Shown piece by piece: positions 7,811-14,350 of a stretch of DNA of 64,000 nucleotides (its first letter is position 1; every line of letters begins with the position of its first letter). The translations under genes were made by a program, and so were the position numbers. The stretch lies in IMG/VR virus record IMGVR_UViG_3300014502_000004, positions 1 to 64,000 of that record; one strand, 5' to 3'. This DNA comes from a virus. The notes beneath the pieces were generated by a model, which was not told the origin of the DNA, did no database searches, and saw only the letters and a list, made by a program, of their open reading frames with translations.

Positions 7811-8334
7811 TGATGATACTCTCGTGTGAACGCATGGTTTACGGCTTTGCCAGAAAGCTGGCACGGGAGTGTCCAGAACTCGATTTCAATGACATCAAGG
7901 GTGATCTGTGGATAGTTGCACTGGACTCACTCAAGAGGTGGAACGGTAAAGACAAGAGCAAGTTCTCCACATTCCTCTTCAATCGACTGGTCTGGAAGCG
8001 ATTGAACATTCTAAAGACAGTGATCAATCACGGAAGGCTTGATCGTTGGTTTGAGGGATTGCTAGATTTTGAGGTTCCTCCCATTGAGAGAAGCTTTGAT
8101 ACCCTTTGTCGCCAGGTAGCCAGCAAACTAGGGGAAGATGAGCGTAGACTGTTTAGTCTCATGGTTGATCCTTCCCCTGGTTTGCTGGAAGCGGCGTCCA
8201 AAAGTAAGACACGCTTCTCCCAGGACAAGATTTGCTACCACCACTACCGGCTGTTGTTGGGTTGGAAGAGAGGAAAGGTGTGGTACGCAATAAAGAAGAT
8301 CAAGCTGGCCGTTGCAGAGGTAGTCAATGGCTAA
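7810..8334 (+). CDS. Sigma-70 region 2-like protein
   Basis: 174 residues. The segment YGFARKLARECPELDFNDIKGDLWIVALDSLKRWNGKDKSKFSTFLFNRLVWKRLN, given here as positions about 12-67, has the pattern of sigma region 2 (the 'D..D..QE....A...F......F.TYL...' layout). No clear region 4 is seen; the C-terminal part is basic. It may be a phage sigma-like factor that directs RNA polymerase to phage promoters, and it is the best local candidate for reading the TTGTACTATAGG promoters. ATG 7810 overlaps the CobT stop as TGATG. Confidence 0.6.
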   Translation: MMILSCERMVYGFARKLARECPELDFNDIKGDLWIVALDSLKRWNGKDKSKFSTFLFNRLVWKRLNILKTVINHGRLDRWFEGLLDFEVPPIERSFDTLCRQVASKLGEDERRLFSLMVDPSPGLLEAASKSKTRFSQDKICYHHYRLLLGWKRGKVWYAIKKIKLAVAEVVNG

Positions 8335-9349
8335 CGAGAAAGGTGAATCTGTGGCGAATGGTGCGGTCGCAAAGCGAGATGAGTTCGATCCAGCCCCGAT
8401 TCTGATCACTCCGCAGATGGGTGGGAAGAAGACCAAGCAGGTAGAGCTGGACGATGAGGATGATGACTTCTACCTTCGTGAAGAAGTCGAAAAGTCATCG
8501 GATGCTGATGTCTTTGCACCTGTGATCAAGAAGATCTCAACAAGCCAGAGCCCTGCAGTGAAAGCGGCTATTGAGGGCACGCCGTGCTTCGCCAAGGTCT
8601 GGTACTCGCAGGAGGATGAGGACTACTGCCCGGAGATGGAGTGTGGGCTTCGTAAGCTCTGTGAGGCTGCATACCATCAAGCTCTGGGGTCGGTTGATGC
8701 AGATATGGAGGTTGCCGAAGAGCTTGAGGGGGTGAAGACTTCTGAGATTGGCAAGCTCATGCATCTCATTGAAGGCAAGGATGATGTGCAGGAAGATGAT
8801 CTTGTCAAAGTGCAGCAGAGTCGAAAGCTGCAGGGCAAGAAGTCGAAGCGGGCAGCTCAAGTCAAGAATCTCAGTGAATCAGAACGAGTAAAACGCAGTC
8901 GTGTTCACTATATTGATCAAGGAAGACACATCGACGCATTGGCTGCAATTCTAGAAACTAATTTGCAGCCTGTTGAGCTTCCTGAGGGGATGTACTTCAC
9001 GGTCAAGACTTTGGAGTTAAGGCAGATCGCAGCAAAGAAGTTTGTTAGTAAGCATGGGACTGGGATGTGTTATTCCAGAAGCCCCTCTTATCACATCTAC
9101 TTCTACAATGGCATGCACGTTCTCCGATTATGGATGAATGCTGCTGGTGTTGGATTGATGGACCTGAATCCAATTCTGGCTGAGGAGATCGAGAAAGAGG
9201 GATTGCTGAGGGTTACCGTAACGCCGATCAAGAGTCCGCGTTGCAACTACAACTTCTTTCCAAAGAGAACCAAGATCAAGACCAGGTATCAGATGGAGGT
9301 TGTAATCGCAGCAATCAAGGCAACCCTTTCCAAAATGGTAGTTCAATGA
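8327..9349 (+). CDS. Hypothetical protein
   Basis: 340 residues, not recognised. An acidic N-terminus (DDEDDDFYLREE) is followed by a Cys cluster (GTPCFAKVW..DYCPEMECGLRKLC) near 85-112 that could bind a metal. The C-terminal domain includes SPSYHIYFYNGMHVLRLWM and a basic patch. It overlaps the sigma-like gene by eight bases and the next gene by four. Confidence 0.7.
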   Translation: MANEKGESVANGAVAKRDEFDPAPILITPQMGGKKTKQVELDDEDDDFYLREEVEKSSDADVFAPVIKKISTSQSPAVKAAIEGTPCFAKVWYSQEDEDYCPEMECGLRKLCEAAYHQALGSVDADMEVAEELEGVKTSEIGKLMHLIEGKDDVQEDDLVKVQQSRKLQGKKSKRAAQVKNLSESERVKRSRVHYIDQGRHIDALAAILETNLQPVELPEGMYFTVKTLELRQIAAKKFVSKHGTGMCYSRSPSYHIYFYNGMHVLRLWMNAAGVGLMDLNPILAEEIEKEGLLRVTVTPIKSPRCNYNFFPKRTKIKTRYQMEVVIAAIKATLSKMVVQ

Positions 9350-9537
9350 ACTACAGGGTGGAGATAACTGGAGAGGAGTTGAACATTCTAAATCAAGCTC
9401 TTGATCAATACATCATGGATCAAGAGACTAAGGAAGGACCACAATCTGAGATCGACAAGATTGAAGGTTTACAGAAGAAACTAAACAGAGAGAGAAACAT
9501 TATTCAAGATCTCATGGAAGCTTCTAGGAGAGGATAA
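9346..9537 (+). CDS. Small helical protein
   Basis: 63 residues from ATG 9346, which overlaps the previous stop as ATGA (MNYRVEITGEELNILNQALD). Charged helices suggest a coiled coil. Function unknown. Confidence 0.6.
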   Translation: MNYRVEITGEELNILNQALDQYIMDQETKEGPQSEIDKIEGLQKKLNRERNIIQDLMEASRRG

Positions 9538-9869
9538 TGAGAGCGTCTGATCTTTTGTGGAACAAAGATGAGCAGTGGCTTCTGGCATTCGTTAAAAACA
9601 ACCCCGATGATGTACTGAGGTTGTTTCTCGTCTACAACGATAGAAAGTTTGGGTTGGATTCAGCTCGCGAGATCTATGATCGAGTGGTTGGTCTAGATTT
9701 CTTCGCTGTGGAAGAGAGTGGCATTGTCTCTAACGAAGAGATCAGAACAGGTGAGCAGCAAGGTATTCATCATGTTGCACCAGTGGTCCCAGAGACGGGG
9801 GAGTACCATTGGTGGGTAGAGATCAGTCTAGATAAAGATCTAGTCGAAGTGATGAAGGTGGTGAAATGA
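9537..9869 (+). CDS. Small hypothetical protein
   Basis: 110 residues, starting in a TAATG overlap. Acidic with no recognised motif. Its stop overlaps the next start. Confidence 0.6.
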   Translation: MRASDLLWNKDEQWLLAFVKNNPDDVLRLFLVYNDRKFGLDSAREIYDRVVGLDFFAVEESGIVSNEEIRTGEQQGIHHVAPVVPETGEYHWWVEISLDKDLVEVMKVVK

Positions 9870-10048
9870 TGTACGGACATAGTTTGGAGAATGAGAAGGA
9901 ACAAGTGATGGCTACCTGTCCGATGTGTTTTGAAGAGGGATTCCTTCTCGGAGTGCTTGGCTGGTTGAGGTGGTTCAGGTGCCGCCAATGCGGGATGGAC
10001 TTCTCAAAGACAATCAAGAAGAAACTGCCAGTGCCAAAGGGGCTGTGA
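9866..10048 (+). CDS. Small zinc-ribbon protein
   Basis: 60 residues with CPMC and CRQC pairs, typical of a zinc ribbon, separated by a hydrophobic stretch (FLLGVLGWLRWF). ATG 9908, which has AAGGA upstream, is an alternative start giving 46 residues that keep the ribbon. Confidence 0.6.
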   Translation: MMYGHSLENEKEQVMATCPMCFEEGFLLGVLGWLRWFRCRQCGMDFSKTIKKKLPVPKGL

Positions 10049-10380
10049 TGGATGAACCAAAGCTGACACTGACTCAGAAGGTTGGCAAACACATGCTTGA
10101 GATGAGGGCCAAGAGATTGGTGCGTCTTCTTGAGCTGAATGCACCAGATCAGATTCTGGCTAACGAAGCTGTGCTCATCCTCAGAGCAGCGTGTCAGATC
10201 AGTCCAGAGCTTACTGGAACGGTACTGGCTGAAGATCTGCGTGACCACTATCTGTTCGAGAAGAAGATCTGCTTTGGTTGTTTTGATGTTGAGGCAACTG
10301 AGGCTGGTGGGTTCTGTCCGAAGTGCTTGGCTGAGCTGAAGGCCGAAGACGCTGAATTAGAGGATGATGATGAAGATTAA
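10048..10380 (+). CDS. Small protein with C-terminal zinc ribbon
   Basis: 110 residues from ATG 10048, which overlaps the previous stop. The helical body is followed by CFGCFDVEATEAGGFCPKC (positions about 77-95) and a highly acidic tail. Possible nucleic-acid or protein adaptor; function unknown. Confidence 0.6.
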   Translation: MDEPKLTLTQKVGKHMLEMRAKRLVRLLELNAPDQILANEAVLILRAACQISPELTGTVLAEDLRDHYLFEKKICFGCFDVEATEAGGFCPKCLAELKAEDAELEDDDED

Positions 10381-10603
10381 GATCACGTTCAAGACTCCTG
10401 ATGCTGTGTACTGCGTTTTGGAAGATGAGCTGGCTACTAATTACGAGGATCGGGCTCCTTCCGAGGCGGATGAGGAAAAGGTGGATGGGATGAGGGCAGA
10501 GTATCTAGAAACTATCAACAAGTTCGTTAAGTACGGTGAGCAGGTCACCATCGAGTTCGACACGAAGAAAGACACAGCGACTGTGATGAAAGTGAAGCGA
10601 TGA
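10370..10603 (+). CDS. Small acidic protein
   Basis: 77 residues. Three consecutive ATG codons (10364, 10367, 10370) are available; the third has the best spacing from AGG. The body is beta-strand then helix (IKITFKTPDAVYCVL). Function unknown. It overlaps the gene before by 11 bases. Confidence 0.55.
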   Translation: MKIKITFKTPDAVYCVLEDELATNYEDRAPSEADEEKVDGMRAEYLETINKFVKYGEQVTIEFDTKKDTATVMKVKR

Positions 10604-10869
10604 GCAAAGGTGGTCTGACAACCAATCTCATTGGTCGAAAGGTGGTTCCTCTTCCTAGTCTTTTTCGACTCTGGCCTCGCAAAGAGAAGGGGCTCAACAA
10701 TGCGAAGAGGGATGACGAGCTGGAGCTGAGCGACTTGGAGTACACCGAGGCTGAGATCGTGGCGGCTTGGGTAGAGAAGGATGGTGGAAGCTCATCGGTG
10801 AAGATCGCATGTGTGTCTCCAACAGGTGATGCCAAGGAGTTCTACCTCACACTGGTGAAGGTAGTTTAA
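10600..10869 (+). CDS. Small hypothetical protein
   Basis: 89 residues, ATGA-coupled to the gene before. It has a basic N-terminus and an acidic middle (DDELELSDLEYTEAE). It is the last gene before a structured-RNA gap and so probably ends a coding block. Confidence 0.55.
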   Translation: MSKGGLTTNLIGRKVVPLPSLFRLWPRKEKGLNNAKRDDELELSDLEYTEAEIVAAWVEKDGGSSSVKIACVSPTGDAKEFYLTLVKVV

Positions 10870-10879
10870 CAGCTCATCT

Positions 10880-10985
10880 GGTGCCGGCGGCTGTGAAGCC
10901 CGAAAGGGTGGAGCCAACGGGGTGAGCCAGGTGAGTGGGGGCGCGGACCCGATACAGCCTACCGGCACCGCGTAGCCGGTAGGTG
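10880..10985 (+). ncRNA. Candidate riboswitch-like structured leader
   Basis: Closing stem P1 pairs 10880-10887 (GGTGCCGG) with 10962-10969 (CCGGCACC), 8 of 8 bp. P2 pairs 10889-10894 with 10954-10959, 6 bp. Inside is a CCC-GAAA-GGG hairpin (10899-10908). A competing hairpin pairs 10958-10965 (CCTACCGG) with 10976-10983 (CCGGTAGG) and would bury the AGGTG ribosome site at 10981-10985. P1 and this hairpin share 10962-10965 and cannot form together. I do not recognise it as a named riboswitch class. Confidence 0.55.
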
Positions 10986-11006
10986 CTAGATGCTGAAAGA
11001 ATTAAA

Positions 11007-11201
11007 GTGACACGCTCTAATAAGATCAACGACGAGGAACGTCGTCAGTGGATTCAGGGTGATGAGGGTCTTTACAACATGCAGAGGTCAAGTGGTCTTT
11101 CGATGAAGACCTATATTCGTCAGAACCGAGCACGAATCGATGAGGTGATTCTCAACATTCGTGATGGCAAGAAGCAGCCGCACTATTTGGTGTACGGATG
11201 A
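11007..11201 (+). CDS. Conserved small phage protein
   Basis: 64 residues from GTG 11007 (MTRSNKINDEERRQWIQGDEGLY...). The 'INDEERRQW...DEGLY...SGLSMKTYIRQNR' pattern resembles a small protein of unknown role in many phages (recalled, not searched). An in-frame GTG at 10983 would also work but lies inside the RNA hairpin. A six-codon frame (10990-11010, MLKELK) ends in a GTGA overlap with GTG 11007 and may couple its translation. Confidence 0.65.
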   Translation: MTRSNKINDEERRQWIQGDEGLYNMQRSSGLSMKTYIRQNRARIDEVILNIRDGKKQPHYLVYG

Positions 11202-11404
11202 CTCTCACTGAGCTGGATGTACTGATCACGAAGCATTGTTCTAGAGTGACGGTACGCTCTGCTCTAAGTGATAGTCAGTGGACTGTTGAGGCCCATATCT
11301 TCGACAAAGGTGATGTGAGCTTTGTTGGTCCTTCTGTGTACAGTGTTCTGAGCGAGCTGTGTGCTAATCTCAGAAGGATAGGCAAAGAACCCAAGGGACT
11401 GTAA
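11198..11404 (+). CDS. Small hypothetical protein
   Basis: 68 residues, ATGA-coupled. The strand/helix pattern (VTVRSALSDSQWTVEAHIF...VYSVLSELCANLRRIG) resembles small phage proteins of unknown role. Confidence 0.55.
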   Translation: MTLTELDVLITKHCSRVTVRSALSDSQWTVEAHIFDKGDVSFVGPSVYSVLSELCANLRRIGKEPKGL

Positions 11405-11634
11405 TGAAAAAGGCAGATTGTGGTCAGTTCATTGGCAAAGACAATCCGTGCTCACTGACCAGGAAGCCGTGTTGCAGAACATTCAAATGCACAGCACCAC
11501 ACCACGTTGGATCAAGAAGTGTTCCATGGTGCTGTGGGGCTGACAACGAGCCAGTGGCTAGAAACTGGTGTGATGAGTGCTGGGCAACCTCGACATTGCC
11601 TGAGTCACCAGAGTTACCACCAGAGGGACTGTGA
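11404..11634 (+). CDS. Small cysteine-rich protein
   Basis: 76 residues with about ten cysteines (CGQF, CSLTRKPCCRTFKC, CCGA, CDECW), pointing to one or two bound zinc ions or, if exported, disulfides. No signal peptide is visible. It starts one base before the previous gene ends. Confidence 0.55.
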   Translation: MKKADCGQFIGKDNPCSLTRKPCCRTFKCTAPHHVGSRSVPWCCGADNEPVARNWCDECWATSTLPESPELPPEGL

Positions 11635-11822
11635 TGGAAGACCGATGGTATAAACTGTGGGACATGGCTACAAGTGAGCCGGATGGTGATGCAGTGATTG
11701 TCCCCAGAGAGGATGTTCCGGATGAGGTGACATTGCGCTGGCCTGATGGAAGTGAAAGCCATCTCTACTGGAAATATAACGAAGCGGAGTGGAGAGATGA
11801 ATCAGAAGGAGTGGATCCATAG
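11634..11822 (+). CDS. Small hypothetical protein
   Basis: 62 residues, acidic, Trp-rich (MEDRWYKLWDMA...TLRWPDG). ATG 11634 overlaps the previous stop as TGATG. Function unknown. Confidence 0.5.
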   Translation: MEDRWYKLWDMATSEPDGDAVIVPREDVPDEVTLRWPDGSESHLYWKYNEAEWRDESEGVDP

Positions 11823-12583
11823 TGATCCTCTCAATTGATTGGGATTACTTTTGCAATGAGAATCCTCTGTGGGACTTAGGGCACAGAGAGAATCAGATGT
11901 TCCTCAACTTCATGTGGCAAACCAGAGGGTGCTTAGCTGGGGAGATGAAAACCTCTGGACAGGAGGTAGGCTTCTGGAGCAGGATTAGAGAGATCGTCGA
12001 TCCGCAGTCATATGAGATTCATGTTTCCGAGTCACATCTGAGTGCGTATCGCCTGGTGGAACGAGAAGAAGGTCCCCTGATCCTGGTGGATGCTCATCAC
12101 GATTGCTGGCCGTTTGCCCTTCGCGGTAAGGACAAATGGCTCATGGAATGTTCCAACTGGGTGTCTGCCTGGATCAGAATTGGCAAGACATACGGTGTGG
12201 AGCGGCAGGTATTCTGGGTCGCACCCTCCAAGGAAGCGGCCAGCTTGTACGAAGGGAAGATCCAGAAGGAGGTGCGAAAGAATGTCTTGACCACAACCAT
12301 GGATGAGCTGGCCCGCACGCTTAGCTTCTTTGTGAAACAGAAGGTCAACATCATCCATGCCTGTCGGTCTGGATGCTGGACACCACCCTGGCTGGATAAG
12401 TCTTGGCTGGCGTTTTTAAAGGCATCTCAGCTGGAGATCAAAGCGATGGACCCTGAGCCCTGGGATGGGATCAGGGAGCGGTGGACAGAAAGTGATCTAC
12501 AGAACGCAATTGCTCTTGACACACAGCTCAGAAGGAAGCTACAAGTGATCCCGGAGATCACTATTCAGGAGGATGAGAAATGA
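11822..12583 (+). CDS. Arginase/UPF0489-like metal hydrolase-fold protein
   Basis: 253 residues from GTG 11822. It begins MILSIDWDYF and has LVDAHHDCW near residues 88-96, the DAHHD metal-ligand pattern of ureohydrolases and UPF0489 proteins. A second cluster (HACRSGCWTPPW) is unlike standard arginases. The substrate cannot be read from the sequence. It is coupled to genes on both sides. Confidence 0.5.
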   Translation: MILSIDWDYFCNENPLWDLGHRENQMFLNFMWQTRGCLAGEMKTSGQEVGFWSRIREIVDPQSYEIHVSESHLSAYRLVEREEGPLILVDAHHDCWPFALRGKDKWLMECSNWVSAWIRIGKTYGVERQVFWVAPSKEAASLYEGKIQKEVRKNVLTTTMDELARTLSFFVKQKVNIIHACRSGCWTPPWLDKSWLAFLKASQLEIKAMDPEPWDGIRERWTESDLQNAIALDTQLRRKLQVIPEITIQEDEK

Positions 12584-13155
12584 GTACCACGAAGGTCGAA
12601 GGGTTCAACAACAAGGAGCAGAAGCTGTTCAACGTCCTGAAGGATGGGGAGTCACATGACATTCGTGAGCTGAAGAAGCTGTTCACGGCGGATGCCAAGG
12701 TTCGCTGTGCGACGACCTACGAGAAGGGTTGGGGCGAGGCAGAGATCGACTCCCAGGCTCAGAGCTTCGTCCGGAATTCGGTGCGTCGTCTTTGTCGTGA
12801 TGGCTGGGTGGATGGTCCCCACAACAAGCCGAAGCTGGGGCGCGGTACCTACCGCCTCAGTGCCAAGGGCAAGGAGTGGGTGGAGAAGGGTGTGTCTGTC
12901 ACGAAGTCGGCTGGGAAGGACAAACCGAAGAAGGATAAGAAGGCGGCCAAGCCCAAGGTCAAGGCCAAGACTGCCACCAAGGCGAAGCCCAAGACAGTGG
13001 CCAAGAAGGTAGCTGCCAAGCCCAAGAACGGTGATGCCAAGGTCAGGGCTAAGGAGGCTGCTAAGCGAGCTGCCAAGAACGTTGTCAAGCAGAAGGCAGT
13101 TGCGGCTTCCGAGCGTGCGACCGAGACTATCAATACTGAGGCTTCCCCCGAGTAG
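12580..13155 (+). CDS. Histone H1-like protein: winged helix plus Lys/Ala-rich tail
   Basis: 191 residues. Residues 1-105 read as a winged-helix domain (helices around FNNKEQKLFNVLKDG and FVRNSVRRLCRDG, wing around GRGTYRLSAKGKEWVEK). Residues 110-178 are almost wholly Lys, Ala, Pro and Val with AKPKVKAKTATKAKPK-type repeats. This domain plan is that of histone H1, and Lys/Ala tails also occur in bacterial nucleoid proteins such as HctB or AlgR3-like factors. A DNA-coating or condensing role is inferred. The gene is more GC-rich at third positions than its neighbours. Confidence 0.65.
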   Translation: MSTTKVEGFNNKEQKLFNVLKDGESHDIRELKKLFTADAKVRCATTYEKGWGEAEIDSQAQSFVRNSVRRLCRDGWVDGPHNKPKLGRGTYRLSAKGKEWVEKGVSVTKSAGKDKPKKDKKAAKPKVKAKTATKAKPKTVAKKVAAKPKNGDAKVRAKEAAKRAAKNVVKQKAVAASERATETINTEASPE

Positions 13156-13161
13156 GCTCCG

Positions 13162-13800
13162 ATGGAATTCGAAGTCGTCTACTGGGATATCCCTGGTTTT
13201 GGGAGATGTACCAGGCGAGACAAGGAGCCTCTTGTGAGAGATGAAAATCCAGCTCCACTGAGAGTTGGTACTGTACTAAGAGAAGGTGGTGCTATCGGGG
13301 TCGTCATCGCAAGAAGGAAGACTCTTGATGGAACAGATATTCATGGACATTCTGTGGCAGTCGAGATTTTGTATTCGACTCTCATGGATAAGTACAGGAT
13401 GTCAAAAGATCTGAAGTACGCTGTCTGGTCTATGGGTCAGTGTGAAGTTCTGAAAGGTGAGACAGCTACTGCCGCAAGAACTGAACCAAAGATGTTCGTC
13501 ACAGCTTTGCTTGAAGCTGAAGCCAAAGCTGAGGCTGAAACTCTGGCAGAGTGGATAAAGAAGCATCCTGTTCCAGAACCTGTAATAGCTACTGTAATAG
13601 CTCCTGTGAGGCGACCTGTAGGTCGAACGGCTATCACTAGAACACCAGTGACAGCAAAGGTTCCAACTCCTGAAAGTCAGTTGTCAGTTCTAGAACCACC
13701 TGTTGTTCGCACGCCAGTTAAGCGAACGCCAGTGGTGAAAGAAGTTGATCCAATTGAGGCAATGAGACAGAAGTTGAGTATGATTTGGAAGACGAAGTAG
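13162..13800 (+). CDS. Hypothetical protein with Pro/Thr/Arg-rich tail
   Basis: 212 residues. A globular N-terminal half of unknown fold includes 'LRVGTVLREGGAIGVVIARR'. The tail after residue 130 repeats RTPV-type motifs (RTAITRTPVTAKVPTP, VRTPVKRTPV). Tail repeats of this type can bind DNA or protein partners; function unknown. Confidence 0.6.
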   Translation: MEFEVVYWDIPGFGRCTRRDKEPLVRDENPAPLRVGTVLREGGAIGVVIARRKTLDGTDIHGHSVAVEILYSTLMDKYRMSKDLKYAVWSMGQCEVLKGETATAARTEPKMFVTALLEAEAKAEAETLAEWIKKHPVPEPVIATVIAPVRRPVGRTAITRTPVTAKVPTPESQLSVLEPPVVRTPVKRTPVVKEVDPIEAMRQKLSMIWKTK

Positions 13801-13811
13801 ATTCATAAAGA

Positions 13812-13997
13812 TGAGATCATCTGCACTACATAGTCGAGGAGGTGCGGTGTCCAAGACCACGCTGAATCGATTAGAGCAGATGGGGTAGAAGGAGCAGCCC
13901 TTTAGGCTAAGCACCTTTATGTGCAGCGTAACCCTCATGTCCCTCACGTAGGAGATCTCATTGGCCACCTGGGCTTCGGCTCATGGTGGCCTTTTTT
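13812..13997 (+). ncRNA. Candidate terminator-ended noncoding RNA
   Basis: A gap of 237 bases between genes folds well. TGAGATC 13812-13818 pairs with GATCTCA 13954-13960 and closes the element. CATCTGC 13818-13824 pairs with GCAGATG 13876-13882. Hairpins lie at 13896-13908 (AGCC/GGCT) and 13911-13924 (GCAC/GTGC). An intrinsic terminator follows directly, suggesting a discrete RNA of roughly 190 nt or a leader with early termination. It is not recognised as a known family. Confidence 0.5.
13963..13997 (+). terminator. Rho-independent terminator
   Basis: GGCCACC (13963-13969) pairs with GGTGGCC (13985-13991), extended by TGGGC/GCTCA around a TTCG loop with one bulged base, and followed by six Ts (13992-13997). 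This is the strongest terminator seen in the window. Confidence 0.85.
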
Positions 13998-14037
13998 CAT
14001 GTCTGATCCGTCTTTGATACCCTTTGGGAGGCCCGCT

Positions 14038-14310
14038 ATGCCGCATAAGCTAGTAGATCTTGAATGTCAGTCCTGTGGTCACAAGTGGGAAGACCTTGTG
14101 ATGCCTGGGGAGTCTAGAGAGGACTTGCATGGATGTCCTGAATGTGGTTCAACCAAGGTCGTCCTGCTGCCTGGTGGAGTCGCTACAAAACTGCATGACC
14201 CTGCTGTGAGAGATGAAGCTCTCAAGAAGCGTAGCATTGATCACTCCAACAAGCATGCAAAGGAGAATCTAGAAAAGTTGCAGCACAAGGGTGTGCTCAG
14301 GATGAAGTAG
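14038..14310 (+). CDS. FmdB-like zinc-ribbon protein
   Basis: 90 residues from ATG 14038, preceded by GGGAGG. Two Cys pairs, CQSCG and CPECG, with HKW and an 'LECQSCGHKWEDL' opening match small FmdB/regulatory zinc-ribbon proteins. The tail is basic and helical. Longer in-frame starts run into the terminator and are unlikely. Confidence 0.7.
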   Translation: MPHKLVDLECQSCGHKWEDLVMPGESREDLHGCPECGSTKVVLLPGGVATKLHDPAVRDEALKKRSIDHSNKHAKENLEKLQHKGVLRMK

Positions 14311-14350
14311 TTGCATTACCAAGACCTGCTTAGCAGGCACAAGGACAAGC

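Noticed and set aside
10870-10985. Known riboswitch or hammerhead/HDV/twister ribozyme
   Set aside because: I compared by eye with cobalamin, SAM, THF, glycine and guanidine riboswitches and with hammerhead and twister cores; conserved cores do not match.
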